Below the pieces are notes generated by a model. That model saw only the letters and a list, made by a program, of their open reading frames with translations. It was not told the origin of the DNA and ran no database searches. Position numbers and translations under genes: made by a program. Positions 8,866 through 17,857 of a stretch of DNA of 64,000 nt are shown here, one piece after another (positions within the stretch are counted from its first letter, which is position 1; each line of letters starts with the position of its first letter). The stretch comes from JAFTYO01 sp045613125 (GTDB lineage: Bacteria > Pseudomonadota > Alphaproteobacteria > RF32 > CAG-239), in NCBI GenBank assembly GCA_045613125.1, contig JAZLAM010000022.1, forward strand, positions 195,133 to 259,132, in the 5' to 3' direction.

Positions 8866-9880
8866 TTAAAATGGAATTTAACTTTTTTGCAAACATCAAA
8901 AAAGAATATTGTTCATCAAACAAGAGCTTAGCCTTACCGGATAAACTCAAAATCTGTTTTTTATTATTGATTATATTTTCCATTATTGAAGCCAATGCAG
9001 GCGCATCTTGACAAGGTACAAGCATTGACTTAAATTCTTGAGACATTACCTCTTTCGGCCCATCGCATTGTGTTGCTATAACCGGTTTTGAATATGCAAA
9101 AGCCTCCAAAACCGACAACGGCATTACATCAGATCTTGATGATAAAACAAAAACATCTATTTGTTTGAAAAACAACGCCTTGTTATTTACCCACCCCATA
9201 AAGTTTACACGGTCTGACAAGTCAAGTTCTTGTATTTGATGTAACAAATTTTTTTCTTCTTTACCTTTCCCTGCTAATATAAATTTAAATTTATAATTTT
9301 TCTTTTTTAAAATTGATAAAGCTGTCAACAATATATCAAAACCTTTTATTTTATGTAATCTGCCCATAGAGCCAAAAACAAGCGGCGAATGTAATGGCGA
9401 TGCCGCCTCTCCTTTATCTAAAATTGTATTCGCCAACACATACGACTTGTTTTTTATAAAATCAGATTGTTGTTGCAAATGCTGATTAGTTAAAAAAATT
9501 AATTTATCACATTTGCTTTTTAACTTACATTCTTTACTGTGCATTACACCTATAGTTTTAAACATTGGTTTTATAAATGCTCTTATTATATTGTTTGTAA
9601 CAACACTTGTTGCTCGCCTTCCATGACATATAACAATATCTGCTTTATTTTTTTTCATAAAAACCGCAAGACTAAGCATTTTATATAAATTATAAACGGT
9701 ACACGATTTATAAATATAAACAGATATCCCGTTTTCTTGTAAAACCTCAATATAAGGACTATTTTTTCTTAGAACACATATAACGTTATGACCCATTTTC
9801 TGCATTGCTAATGCATAAATCAATGACATTTGTTGTAAACCACCTTTATCAGGTGATAACATTATATTAAAAACGTTCAT
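8840..9880 (-). CDS. GT4-family glycosyltransferase
   Basis: A GT-B retaining glycosyltransferase of 346 residues, probably working on a cell-surface polysaccharide or LPS. The N-terminal Rossmann half begins MNVFNIMLSPDKGGLQQ, with the glycine-rich loop of the family. The C-terminal Glycos_transf_1 half has VFGSMGRLHKIKGFDILLTA, FILAGKGKEEKNL, and the nucleotide-sugar motif VFVLSSRSDVMPLSVLEAFAYSKPVIAT, a variant of E-x7-E with a second Glu in GPKEVM. ATG 9880 is chosen for its AGGGA element; an in-frame ATG at 9940 would intrude further into the preceding gene. Confidence 0.9.
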   Translation of the reverse strand: MNVFNIMLSPDKGGLQQMSLIYALAMQKMGHNVICVLRKNSPYIEVLQENGISVYIYKSCTVYNLYKMLSLAVFMKKNKADIVICHGRRATSVVTNNIIRAFIKPMFKTIGVMHSKECKLKSKCDKLIFLTNQHLQQQSDFIKNKSYVLANTILDKGEAASPLHSPLVFGSMGRLHKIKGFDILLTALSILKKKNYKFKFILAGKGKEEKNLLHQIQELDLSDRVNFMGWVNNKALFFKQIDVFVLSSRSDVMPLSVLEAFAYSKPVIATQCDGPKEVMSQEFKSMLVPCQDAPALASIMENIINNKKQILSLSGKAKLLFDEQYSFLMFAKKLNSILNEVANVCN

Positions 9881-10322
9881 TATTTTTCCCTTTTTGAATA
9901 AAATGGTCAAAACGTTCATCACAAAAAGTTGTAAAAACATAGCTTTCTATACAAAAACAAATGAATAGTAACGAAATTGCAATAATGTTAAATATGTTAT
10001 GGTAATACAAATTTAAAATAAAATTATTAGCTACTAAGACCGCAATTGAGATTGTAGTAAGTATTGGATAAATAAATACAGTCCAAATTTTTCCAAATAA
10101 AGGTACGTCAAAATCTTCAATTTCTTCAATTTTTAGAGTTATAGAAGATATAACTAAAAAAAACACTATCGATATCAAAACTATAAGATAAAACGCTTTA
10201 TAATTATCAAAAATCGAAAAAACAAAATTTAATAATGATACTAATAAAATAAATACAATTGCATAATTTGAAAACTTTGAAATTGAAAATATAACATTAA
10301 CAATAAAATTGTTTTTTACCAT
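9867..10322 (-). CDS. Small four-helix membrane protein paired with XRE regulator
   Basis: A 151-residue protein with about four hydrophobic segments (near residues 8-36, 43-62, 84-104, 107-130) and a short charged C-terminus. No family is recognised with confidence; size and partner resemble the DUF2975 membrane protein/XRE regulator pairs. It is transcribed divergently from the XRE gene at 10406 across an 83-base gap that holds two tandem palindromes, and its 3' end overlaps the glycosyltransferase start by 14 bases. Confidence 0.6.
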   Translation of the reverse strand: MVKNNFIVNVIFSISKFSNYAIVFILLVSLLNFVFSIFDNYKAFYLIVLISIVFFLVISSITLKIEEIEDFDVPLFGKIWTVFIYPILTTISIAVLVANNFILNLYYHNIFNIIAISLLFICFCIESYVFTTFCDERFDHFIQKGKNNERF

Positions 10323-10337
10323 TATCTCATCCCTTTT

Positions 10338-10370
10338 TGTAATTATAGTTACACTGTAATTATAATTACA
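10338..10370. promoter_or_regulatory. Two tandem palindromic operators in a divergent promoter
   Basis: TGTAATTATAATTACA at 10355-10370 is a perfect 16-bp palindrome. One base away, at 10338-10353, lies TGTAATTATAGTTACA, the same sequence with a single change. The centre-to-centre distance of 17 bp puts the two sites close together along the helix. They fill the gap between the membrane-protein gene and the small XRE regulator, so a regulator dimer could bind both and control both promoters. Confidence 0.65.
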
Positions 10371-10405
10371 TTTAAATTTATAATGTCAACAGTTAAAAAC
10401 AAAAT

Positions 10406-10660
10406 ATGAAAAGAAATGAAGCAGAAATAATTACTAAAAAAGTTGTAGCGATCCTCGAAAAAGAGAGAATTGCTCGAAAAATTAGTAAATTACAAATATC
10501 CAACACTACCGGAATAAGTAGAACAGCTCTTACTTTAATTGTCGACAATAAAAACTCACCGACCCTAAGGTCGCTGCTAATGATATCTTCAGCAATAGGC
10601 GTAAATATTGTTGATATAATTAAACAAGCGCAAAATATTAACAGTAACGAATCGAAATAA
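10406..10660 (+). CDS. Small XRE-family transcriptional regulator
   Basis: An 84-residue protein that is essentially one helix-turn-helix domain: LEKERIARKISKLQISNTTGISRTALTLIVDNKNSPTLRSLLMISSAIGVNIVDII. Helix 3 (SRTALTLIVDNK) is the likely recognition helix. There is no dimerisation or ligand domain, so it probably acts as a simple repressor of its own promoter and of the divergent membrane-protein gene. The tandem palindromes in the shared upstream gap are the natural candidates for its sites. The distance from those sites to its ATG is only 35 bases. Confidence 0.82.
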   Translation: MKRNEAEIITKKVVAILEKERIARKISKLQISNTTGISRTALTLIVDNKNSPTLRSLLMISSAIGVNIVDIIKQAQNINSNESK

Positions 10661-10662
10661 AT

Positions 10663-12057
10663 CTACTTACCGCATAAAATTTTAAATTCTTCTTGTTTAC
10701 GATCAAACATTTCTTTATTTTCTCCGTTTAGCCCACCAATTTTACGTGCAATAGTATATTGTGGTAAAAGCTTTTTAATTTGCTCAATCGGTTTATTCCA
10801 TGCGTGAGGTCTTATTCTGATTTTTTTACCTTGCCCGGCTGAAACTCTCGGAGTAATTTCTGCTGTTTCGGCATCTTCAAATTCGGTTAAAACAAGTCTT
10901 AAATTATCAAGACCGTTTGGAATCAAGAACTCAATAAACTCGCCACCATTAATATAATTTCTTAATTCAAAAATAGCATCATCACCTTGCCATTCAACAA
11001 TTGATCCTGCAAAAAGCCATTCACCCAACGTTCTGGTATATTCATAATTCTGGCTGATATTTGTAAGTTTTCCGTCATGAAAACCTAAACAATATCCTCT
11101 GGTTTGCAGCGTATTTAAATCATGCATATATTTGGTATAATCCCAATCTTCAGGACTTTTATAATAATCATCAATTGCCTGACGATATGCTCTTGCAATT
11201 GTTCCGGCATAATATTCTGTTTTGTTTCTACCTTCAACCTTGAGCGAATCCATACCGATACTTAAAATTTGATTTAATCTGGGCATTAAGCACATATCTT
11301 TTGAGTTAAGCATATATCCGCCATGCTCATCTTCAACAATTTCATAATATTCACCGGGACGAAAATCCTCTTCCAACAAAAACTCAAAAGCATCTTTATT
11401 ATTTTCATTAATTTCTAAATCTTTAATTGTTCCATCTTTTAATCTGACATGCAGTTTATAATGCCAACGACAACAGTGTGCACATTTTCCTTTATTTGCG
11501 CTCCTATCAGCTAAATAATTAGATATCAGACATCTTCCGGAATAAGACATACACATTGCGCCATGAACAAATGTTTCGAGCAAAATATCCGGACATTCTT
11601 TTCTGATTTCCTGCATCTCGGCAAAAGTAACTTCTCGACCCAACACGCAAAGTTTTGCACCCATAGATTGCCAAAACTTAACTGTTTGAGATGAACAAAC
11701 ATTAGCCTGAGTTGAAACAAAACGATTTAACTCAGGTGCATGTTCTTTTAAATAATAAAACACTCCGGGATCGGCTACCAAAACGCCATCCGGTTGCAAC
11801 TCTCTTAGCGTTTTAACAAACTGAGGAAGCTTTTGAGCTTCTTCATTATGTATATAAAGATTTAAGGTTAAATATATTTTTTTGCCATGATCGTGAACAA
11901 ACTTTATACCTTCATGCAAATCCTCAAGTGAAATTTTAGATTGAGTTCGCAAACTCATATCAGGTGTTCCGGCATATACTGCATCGGCGCCATACATAAT
12001 AGCTGTTTTTAATTTTACCAATGAACCTGCAGGAAGTAAGAGTTCTGATTTGTGCAT
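10663..12057 (-). CDS. trhP: U32-family protein, TrhP-like tRNA hydroxylation factor
   Basis: A 464-residue U32 'peptidase' family protein. The signature ETFVHGAMCMSYSGRCLISNYLADRSANKGKC is intact, with further cysteines (CAHCCRW, and CLMPRL further on) that can hold an iron-sulfur cluster. Members of this size correspond to YegQ/TrhP, which is required for prephenate-dependent 5-hydroxyuridine formation at tRNA position 34; the RlhA branch is longer. Assignment to TrhP rather than another U32 subfamily rests on length and overall layout. It follows the DUF3108 gene by three bases, so the two are probably cotranscribed. Confidence 0.82.
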   Translation of the reverse strand: MHKSELLLPAGSLVKLKTAIMYGADAVYAGTPDMSLRTQSKISLEDLHEGIKFVHDHGKKIYLTLNLYIHNEEAQKLPQFVKTLRELQPDGVLVADPGVFYYLKEHAPELNRFVSTQANVCSSQTVKFWQSMGAKLCVLGREVTFAEMQEIRKECPDILLETFVHGAMCMSYSGRCLISNYLADRSANKGKCAHCCRWHYKLHVRLKDGTIKDLEINENNKDAFEFLLEEDFRPGEYYEIVEDEHGGYMLNSKDMCLMPRLNQILSIGMDSLKVEGRNKTEYYAGTIARAYRQAIDDYYKSPEDWDYTKYMHDLNTLQTRGYCLGFHDGKLTNISQNYEYTRTLGEWLFAGSIVEWQGDDAIFELRNYINGGEFIEFLIPNGLDNLRLVLTEFEDAETAEITPRVSAGQGKKIRIRPHAWNKPIEQIKKLLPQYTIARKIGGLNGENKEMFDRKQEEFKILCGK

Positions 12058-12060
12058 TTT

Positions 12061-12837
12061 TTAATCCTTTACATTAACATTTGTTGTATATGCTTTTAAC
12101 TTACCAAGAGGGGTTGAGTCAATCTCAATTTTTGCAACATATGGCATTAAAGTTTTTTGCTCTTGAATCACCCATATATAAATAGGTCTTTCGGCTGTCG
12201 TATTAAAAAGTAAATCATCCTCTTCAAAATCGACCCTTTTAATAAAAAGAGAACATTTTTTAGCATCACCTTTATAATTTACATCTTCATCATTTATAAT
12301 TACATTTCCTTCATCTTTAATGGTAACTTTATAAGTTTTTTTACCATCAAAAACTTCCTTTTGCATATCACAAAATTTGCTTTCTTTTAACTGCTTTGTC
12401 AGATATGCAAAAACAGATTGTAAATCATGAAAATCAAAATGCTTATCTTCTAAATTTATATCAACTTTTTTTTCTTTTTTATCTTTACTGCTAATGCGCT
12501 CAATTAAATTACCTTGTTCATCAAAAACTAATTTTTTTGTTCTTATATGAGATTTACTTTTAGATATGTAATTATAATCTTTGGCAATAAAACTATCATT
12601 TTTAACACTGCCGTTTGAACTGTATAATGCGCTAAAATAATATAACTTGGCAAAAAGACCTGATGTCTCTACCTTAGAAGAAAAATTGTACAATATATCA
12701 TCAAGGCTATATGACATAACAACCTTAGCAGCATCAAAAATACCAATTTCAACATTCAACTCTTGTTCCAATGTTTTACTCTTGGCGAAAGGCGATATCA
12801 AAAGTAAAAAACTTAAAAAACAGATAATCTTTTTCAT
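12061..12837 (-). CDS. DUF3108 domain exported protein
   Basis: A 258-residue protein with a clear Sec signal peptide (MKKIICFLSFLLLISPFAKS, probable cleavage after SKT or AKS). The mature part has the alternating beta-strand pattern of DUF3108: Y-L-D-I-Y-F-S repeats near residues 42-72 and a conserved YIWVIQEQKTLMPYVAKIEI...LGKLKAYT end. The family is periplasmic and of unknown function, common in Proteobacteria. It lies upstream of the TrhP-like gene and divergent from ddl. Confidence 0.78.
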   Translation of the reverse strand: MKKIICFLSFLLLISPFAKSKTLEQELNVEIGIFDAAKVVMSYSLDDILYNFSSKVETSGLFAKLYYFSALYSSNGSVKNDSFIAKDYNYISKSKSHIRTKKLVFDEQGNLIERISSKDKKEKKVDINLEDKHFDFHDLQSVFAYLTKQLKESKFCDMQKEVFDGKKTYKVTIKDEGNVIINDEDVNYKGDAKKCSLFIKRVDFEEDDLLFNTTAERPIYIWVIQEQKTLMPYVAKIEIDSTPLGKLKAYTTNVNVKD

Positions 12838-12907
12838 ATTATTTATGCTTTCTTTAATTTTTAGCAGCTATACTTGATAGAAATTATTTACAATAAAGGG
12901 AAGAATA

Positions 12908-13822
12908 ATGCAAATAAAAAAAGTATTAGTATTAAAAGGCGGTTTTTCAGCAGAAAGAGAGGTAAGTTTAGTTAGTGGGGCCGGTGTAAGCTCTGCTCTT
13001 AAAAATTGCGGATATGAAGTTATTGAGCATGATCTAGTATCTTCATATGATTTTATTGACACCATTAAAAATGAAAAGCCTGATGTAGTATTTAATGCTC
13101 TACATGGCAACTGGGGAGAAGATGGGAGCATACAAGCGCTTTTAGACTTATTACAAATCCCTTATACACATTCTGGTATGCAAAGCTCTTTATTGGGTAT
13201 GAACAAACACCTTACTAAACAATTTTGCCTTGAAAATAGCATAAAAACTGCTTCTTACGAAAATATCACTTTTAAGGAATTTAAGAAAAAAGGTACATCC
13301 TTATCGTATCCATATGTTGTAAAACCCCAAAACGACGGTTCAAGTGTAGGTGTTTTCATTGTTAAAAATGATGAAGATAGAAATCGTGTTTTTTACGAAG
13401 ACGATAACAGAGAACTTTTAGTTGAACAATTTATTGAAGGCAAAGAAATTACCGTTTCAGTATTGGAGAATAAGTCTCTTGCCGTTACGGAATTAAAACC
13501 TAATACTGATTTTTATGATTATACGGCAAAATATACCAATGGCGCAACCACTCATATTTTACCTGCAGATATTCCGGAAAAAGCATATCAAACAGCTATG
13601 GAATATGCCCTAAAAATTCATCAGTTACTAAAATGTAATACCGTTTCTCGTTCCGATTTCAGATATAACACCAAAGATGGCGTTGTTTTCTTGGAAATAA
13701 ATACGAATCCGGGGATGACACCATTATCCTTAGTTCCCGAACAAGCAAAATATGTCGGTATCTCTTATGAAGAACTTTGCAAAAAATTAGTGGAAAATGC
13801 AACATGTCGAAAAATAAAATAA
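12908..13822 (+). CDS. ddl: D-alanine--D-alanine ligase
   Basis: An ATP-grasp ligase that makes D-Ala-D-Ala for the peptidoglycan stem peptide. Visible features are the N-terminal GGFSAEREVSLVSG loop, FNALHGNWGEDGSIQALLDLLQIPYTHSG, the ATP-binding YPYVVKPQNDGSSVGVFIV, and the metal-binding EINTNPGMTPLSLVPEQA. Length, 304 residues, matches DdlB-type enzymes. The spacer upstream carries AGGGAAG. It is not within a mur/fts cell-wall cluster as in many relatives, but overlaps miaA by 19 bases. Confidence 0.96.
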   Translation: MQIKKVLVLKGGFSAEREVSLVSGAGVSSALKNCGYEVIEHDLVSSYDFIDTIKNEKPDVVFNALHGNWGEDGSIQALLDLLQIPYTHSGMQSSLLGMNKHLTKQFCLENSIKTASYENITFKEFKKKGTSLSYPYVVKPQNDGSSVGVFIVKNDEDRNRVFYEDDNRELLVEQFIEGKEITVSVLENKSLAVTELKPNTDFYDYTAKYTNGATTHILPADIPEKAYQTAMEYALKIHQLLKCNTVSRSDFRYNTKDGVVFLEINTNPGMTPLSLVPEQAKYVGISYEELCKKLVENATCRKIK

Positions 13823-14736
13823 TTGTCATAGCCGGACCTACTGCATCCGGAAAATCTGCACTTGCAATAGACATTGCTAAAGCTTTCAACGGTATAATTA
13901 TCAATTGTGATTCTATGCAAGTTTATAAACACACACCCATCATATCTGCTTGCCCTGATGAAAATGATAAATCATGTGTTGAGCACAAACTTTTTGAAAT
14001 TTATGAACCAAGTGTCAAAGGAAACGTTGTCGACTGGCTTAATTTAGCCACCAAAGAAATAAAAAACACATGGAAACAAAACAAAATTCCCGTAGTTGTA
14101 GGAGGAACCGGTTTGTATATTGATAATATGATAAACGGAACAACACCAATTCCGGAAACCCCGAAAGAAATCAGAGATAATTTTGCATTATTGTTAAAAG
14201 AAAAAGGGTCTCAATATTTACATCAAAAATTGCAAGAAACAGATATCGAATCGGCAAACAAAATAAGTAAAAACGATACAACCAGATTGTTAAGAGCTTT
14301 AGAAGTTTATGAACACACAAAAATTCCTCTTTCTGATTGGTATTTAAGACCTATGATAAAAAAATTGCCGGAAGCGGAATTTTTTGTAATCAAGATTTGT
14401 CCGACAGCAGAAGAATTAGATGCAAGATGTTATCTTCGTTTCGATAAAATGATTGATTCAGGTGCTTTAGATGAAATCAGATTTTTATATTCATTAAATC
14501 TTGATGAAAAACTACCTGCTATGAAGGCATTAGGTGTGCCAGAACTGATGGAATATGTAAAAGGAAATTGTTTACTTGAAACAGCAATTGAAAATGCAAA
14601 ACTCCATACTCGGCAATATGCAAAACGCCAACGCACTTGGTTTAAAAACAAACTAAAAGCTGATTATGAACTACCAAATTGTTATTTGGGAGATTTTGAT
14701 GATATAAAAAAAGAAGTGCAATCTTTTTTATCATAA
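13804..14736 (+). CDS. miaA: tRNA dimethylallyltransferase
   Basis: Transfers the dimethylallyl group to A37 of tRNAs reading UNN codons, giving i6A for MiaB (encoded at 3413-4744). The P-loop GPTASGKSALA lies at residues 11-21, followed by the DSMQVYKH substrate motif and VVVGGTGLYIDNMI. The C-terminal KRQRTWF tRNA-binding motif is present. ATG 13804 (310 residues) is preferred over an upstream in-frame ATG inside ddl: it has GGAAA upstream and puts the P-loop at its usual distance from the start. Confidence 0.96.
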   Translation: MSKNKIIVIAGPTASGKSALAIDIAKAFNGIIINCDSMQVYKHTPIISACPDENDKSCVEHKLFEIYEPSVKGNVVDWLNLATKEIKNTWKQNKIPVVVGGTGLYIDNMINGTTPIPETPKEIRDNFALLLKEKGSQYLHQKLQETDIESANKISKNDTTRLLRALEVYEHTKIPLSDWYLRPMIKKLPEAEFFVIKICPTAEELDARCYLRFDKMIDSGALDEIRFLYSLNLDEKLPAMKALGVPELMEYVKGNCLLETAIENAKLHTRQYAKRQRTWFKNKLKADYELPNCYLGDFDDIKKEVQSFLS

Positions 14737-14792
14737 TTTTGCGATATCATCACTTACGATTTTTTATCTGGTTAGCAATTTTATAAACGCTC

Positions 14793-14821
14793 TTGAGTTT
14801 TTGAAGATTAATCTCTATATA
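14793..14821 (+). promoter_or_regulatory. Candidate ftsH promoter
   Basis: TTGAGT at 14793-14798 and TATATA at 14816-14821, spaced by 17 bases, lie 37 bases before the ftsH ATG. The shape is sigma-70-like; no convincing alphaproteobacterial heat-shock (RpoH) consensus is seen, although the -35 is extended to CTTGAG. Confidence 0.5.
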
Positions 14822-14858
14822 AGGTATTAGTGAAAAATAAAAATTAAGGATAAATAAT

Positions 14859-16724
14859 ATGAAACCAAGTAAAAACATCGTCATGTGGCTTATAATATTT
14901 TTGGTTTTATCGGCTGTAGTCAGTTCTTTTAGCGAAAGAGCACGCTTATCAAGCGTAGAACAAATGGCGTTTTCCGATTTCATGAATGAAGCAGAAAATA
15001 AACGCATTGCCGAAGTCAATATTTCAGGCCATGATGTGACAGGAACCACTCTTGACGGTAAAGAATTTTATACATACGCCCCAAATGACCCAACAATGTT
15101 TGAAACTTTGCGTCAAAACGGTGTAAGAGTTAGCGCTAAACCTATAGACACCAGTGCCAACACATTTTGGGGAATCGTTATTTCTTGGTTTCCGATGCTC
15201 TTATTGGTTGGTGTTTGGATTTTCTTTATGCGTCAAGCAAACTCAGGTAACAATAAAGCTATGAGTTTTGGGAAATCGCGTGCCAGACTCATTGAAAACA
15301 CCAAAAAAGTTACTTTTAATGACGTAGCAGGTGCTGATGAATCTAAACAAGAATTGGAAGAAATTGTCGATTTTTTGAAAGATCCTCAAAAATTTTCTCG
15401 TTTAGGTGGAAGAATCCCTAAGGGTGTGCTTCTTGTAGGACCTCCGGGAACAGGTAAAACATTGCTTGCTAAAGCAGTGGCAGGTGAAGCTAATGTGCCT
15501 TTTTTCTCAATTTCAGGTTCTGATTTTGTTGAAATGTTTGTAGGTGTCGGAGCATCTCGTGTTCGTGACATGTTTGCTCAAGCGAAGAAAAATGCTCCAT
15601 GCTTGGTATTTATTGATGAAATTGATGCCGTAGGACGTCATCGTGGCGCAGGACTTGGTGGTGGTAATGATGAAAGGGAACAAACATTAAACCAACTTTT
15701 GGTAGAAATGGACGGTTTTGAAGAAAATGAAAACATTATCTTAATTGCTGCCACAAACAGACCTGATGTGTTAGACCCTGCTCTCTTAAGACCCGGACGT
15801 TTTGACAGACAGGTTACAGTGACAAACCCAGATATTAAAGGACGTGAAGAAATTTTAAAAGTTCATGTCAGAAAAGTACCTTTGGCAAAAGATGTAAATT
15901 TAGCTGTTGTTGCCAGAGGAACACCGGGTTTTTCAGGTGCTGATTTGGCAAATCTTGTCAATGAAGCTGCTCTATTGGCAGCGCGTAAAAATAAGCGCAA
16001 AGTTACCGCTAAAGATTTTGATGATGCAAAAGACAAGGTTTTAATGGGTAATGAACGCAAATCTATGGCAATGGATGAAAAAGAAAAAATGTTGACAGCT
16101 TATCATGAAGCCGGTCATGCAATTTGTTCATTAAATGTAAAAGAATCGGATCCTATTCATAAAGCAACCATCATCCCAAGAGGAAGAGCTTTAGGTATGG
16201 TTCAACAACTGCCTGAAAAAGATCAATATTCTTACACCAGAGCAAAGATGCTTTCAAAATTGGTTATTTTTATGGGCGGCCGTGTTGCCGAAGAATTAAA
16301 GTTCGGTTATGAGGCTGTTACATCAGGAGCATCTTCTGATATTGCTGCTGCAACAAATTTGGCTCGTTCTATGGTTACCGAATGGGGAATGAGCGACACT
16401 TTAGGACCTGTTTTATATTCTGAAAACTCCGGCGAGGTGTTTTTAGGACGCTCAGTAACTCAAAACAAAAACATGAGTGAAGATACGGCTCGTTTAGTTG
16501 ATGCTGAAATTAAACGTTTAGTTACCGAAGGTCATAAAGAGGCTACAAGAATATTAAAAGAAAAAGCCAAAGAATGGGAAACTTTAGCTCAGGCTTTGAT
16601 AGAATATGAAACTCTTACAGGTGATGAAATCAAAGCTGTTATTGCCGGAGAAAAAATCAATAAAAGCGCAGAAGTTCCTGTTAGCGAAGAAAAAAGAACT
16701 AAGGTTTCAGTGCCTGAAGTGTAG
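14859..16724 (+). CDS. ftsH: ATP-dependent zinc metalloprotease FtsH
   Basis: A membrane-anchored AAA+ protease that degrades misassembled membrane proteins and regulators such as RpoH and LpxC. Two N-terminal membrane helices (about residues 8-25 and 105-125) flank a periplasmic domain. Walker A GPPGTGKT lies at 194-201, Walker B LVFIDEIDAVG and the second-region-of-homology arginines (RPDVLDPALLRPGRFDR) follow. The zinc site HEAGH is at 416-420. At 621 residues it is of normal length. A hairpin terminator follows. No tilS lies upstream as in many Proteobacteria; miaA is there instead. Confidence 0.97.
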   Translation: MKPSKNIVMWLIIFLVLSAVVSSFSERARLSSVEQMAFSDFMNEAENKRIAEVNISGHDVTGTTLDGKEFYTYAPNDPTMFETLRQNGVRVSAKPIDTSANTFWGIVISWFPMLLLVGVWIFFMRQANSGNNKAMSFGKSRARLIENTKKVTFNDVAGADESKQELEEIVDFLKDPQKFSRLGGRIPKGVLLVGPPGTGKTLLAKAVAGEANVPFFSISGSDFVEMFVGVGASRVRDMFAQAKKNAPCLVFIDEIDAVGRHRGAGLGGGNDEREQTLNQLLVEMDGFEENENIILIAATNRPDVLDPALLRPGRFDRQVTVTNPDIKGREEILKVHVRKVPLAKDVNLAVVARGTPGFSGADLANLVNEAALLAARKNKRKVTAKDFDDAKDKVLMGNERKSMAMDEKEKMLTAYHEAGHAICSLNVKESDPIHKATIIPRGRALGMVQQLPEKDQYSYTRAKMLSKLVIFMGGRVAEELKFGYEAVTSGASSDIAAATNLARSMVTEWGMSDTLGPVLYSENSGEVFLGRSVTQNKNMSEDTARLVDAEIKRLVTEGHKEATRILKEKAKEWETLAQALIEYETLTGDEIKAVIAGEKINKSAEVPVSEEKRTKVSVPEV

Positions 16725-16752
16725 TACTTTTTCCGTTCATTGTTTCTACAAC

Positions 16753-16787
16753 AAAAAAGACTATCCTTTTAAGGGTAGTCTTTTTTT
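16753..16787. terminator. Terminator after ftsH
   Basis: A stem of AAAAAGACTATCC pairs with GGGTAGTCTTTTT around a short AT loop, with one mismatch, and is followed by a run of seven T. The A-run on the left side lets it serve the convergent DUF378 gene too. Confidence 0.75.
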
Positions 16788-16823
16788 GTAATCAAACCCT
16801 AGCTAAGCCGGGGTTATTTTATT

Positions 16824-17039
16824 TTAAGATTTTCTGACTACAACCACTCTATCCGGAACAATTTGGGTATAAGCAAGCCAAACTGAACAAAGACCGACAA
16901 GCATATAAACAATACGGCTTAATATACTCATATCTCCAAACAAAGCACCAACTAGATTAAATCCGAAAAATCCGATTAATCCCCAGTTGATACCACCGAT
17001 GATTGCAAGCCACAAAGCAAGCTTTTCCATAAAATACAT
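16824..17039 (-). CDS. DUF378 family small membrane protein
   Basis: A 71-residue protein with two hydrophobic helices. The DUF378 (YuzA-like) signature is plain: LALWLAIIGGINWGLIGFFGFNLVGALFG, then ILSRIVYMLVGLCSVWL. Function unknown. The first ATG is preceded by AGGAGGG at proper spacing. It is a single-gene unit between ftsH (convergent) and the methyltransferase gene (divergent). Confidence 0.82.
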   Translation of the reverse strand: MYFMEKLALWLAIIGGINWGLIGFFGFNLVGALFGDMSILSRIVYMLVGLCSVWLAYTQIVPDRVVVVRKS

Positions 17040-17108
17040 GTTTCCCTCCTAAAAAAGTTTTTACTTTTGTTGCAAATGTGATATATCCATTAAGAGGTAA
17101 TTTTCAAT

Positions 17109-17819
17109 ATGGATAAAAATATGTATAGCGAAAAGTTCTTAAAGTTTATTGAGATGTGGGAAAATGACTTCGGCATTAGACGCACTATTGATGAAAGAGT
17201 TTGTGTTGATCGGGACAACAATCCTATACCTTGGTATACTTATCCGGCCATTGAATATATATCGCAATTTGATTATACAGATAAATCAATTTTTGAATTC
17301 GGTTGTGGCTACTCTTCAATTTTTTGGGCTAAACGAGCAAAAAAAGTTATCAGCATTGAAGATAATTTGAATTGGTTTGATAAATGGCAAAAAGAATTTG
17401 ATGAAACAAATTTAGACATAAGGTGGCGTGATGAAGGTGAAATCTATGAAAATGCCATATTTGAAGAAGATCAAAAATATGATGTAATTGTTATAGATGG
17501 AAAACGTCGTTTTCATTGTGCCCAAGTTGCCGTACAAAAACTTGCTGATGGTGGTATGATTATATTAGATGACAGCGACAGAATAAACACAAGTGATGAA
17601 TATAAAAAAGCCATAAAAGAGTTAAAAGAAGCTAATTTGATACAAATAGATTTTTATGGTTTTTGCCCGATGAATGTTTATACAAAAACAACCACAATTT
17701 TTCTTAAAAGAGACTTTAACTTTGCTTCAAAATTTGATGTGCAACCAGTCAACGGTTTGGGGAATTTATGGTCATTAAGCAGAAAAGATCGAAAAGCGTT
17801 GTTTAACAAACTAAAATAA
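17109..17819 (+). CDS. SAM-dependent methyltransferase, class I
   Basis: A 236-residue predicted methyltransferase. Motif I is SIFEFGCGYSSIFWAKRAKKVISIEDN, with the acidic residue after beta-2 for the ribose hydroxyls. The post-I and motif IV regions are KYDVIVIDGKRR and GGMIILDDSDR. This resembles small O-methyltransferases found near glycan or secondary-metabolite genes; the substrate cannot be told from the sequence. It lies 38 bases before mfd and may share a transcript with it. Confidence 0.75.
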   Translation: MDKNMYSEKFLKFIEMWENDFGIRRTIDERVCVDRDNNPIPWYTYPAIEYISQFDYTDKSIFEFGCGYSSIFWAKRAKKVISIEDNLNWFDKWQKEFDETNLDIRWRDEGEIYENAIFEEDQKYDVIVIDGKRRFHCAQVAVQKLADGGMIILDDSDRINTSDEYKKAIKELKEANLIQIDFYGFCPMNVYTKTTTIFLKRDFNFASKFDVQPVNGLGNLWSLSRKDRKALFNKLK

Positions 17820-17857
17820 GCTATTGAGTTATATCAGCAATACATATATATTAAGCT

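Noticed and set aside
7811..10660. Prophage or genomic island with integration site
   Set aside because: No integrase, tRNA junction or direct-repeat ends flank the glycan/XRE genes.
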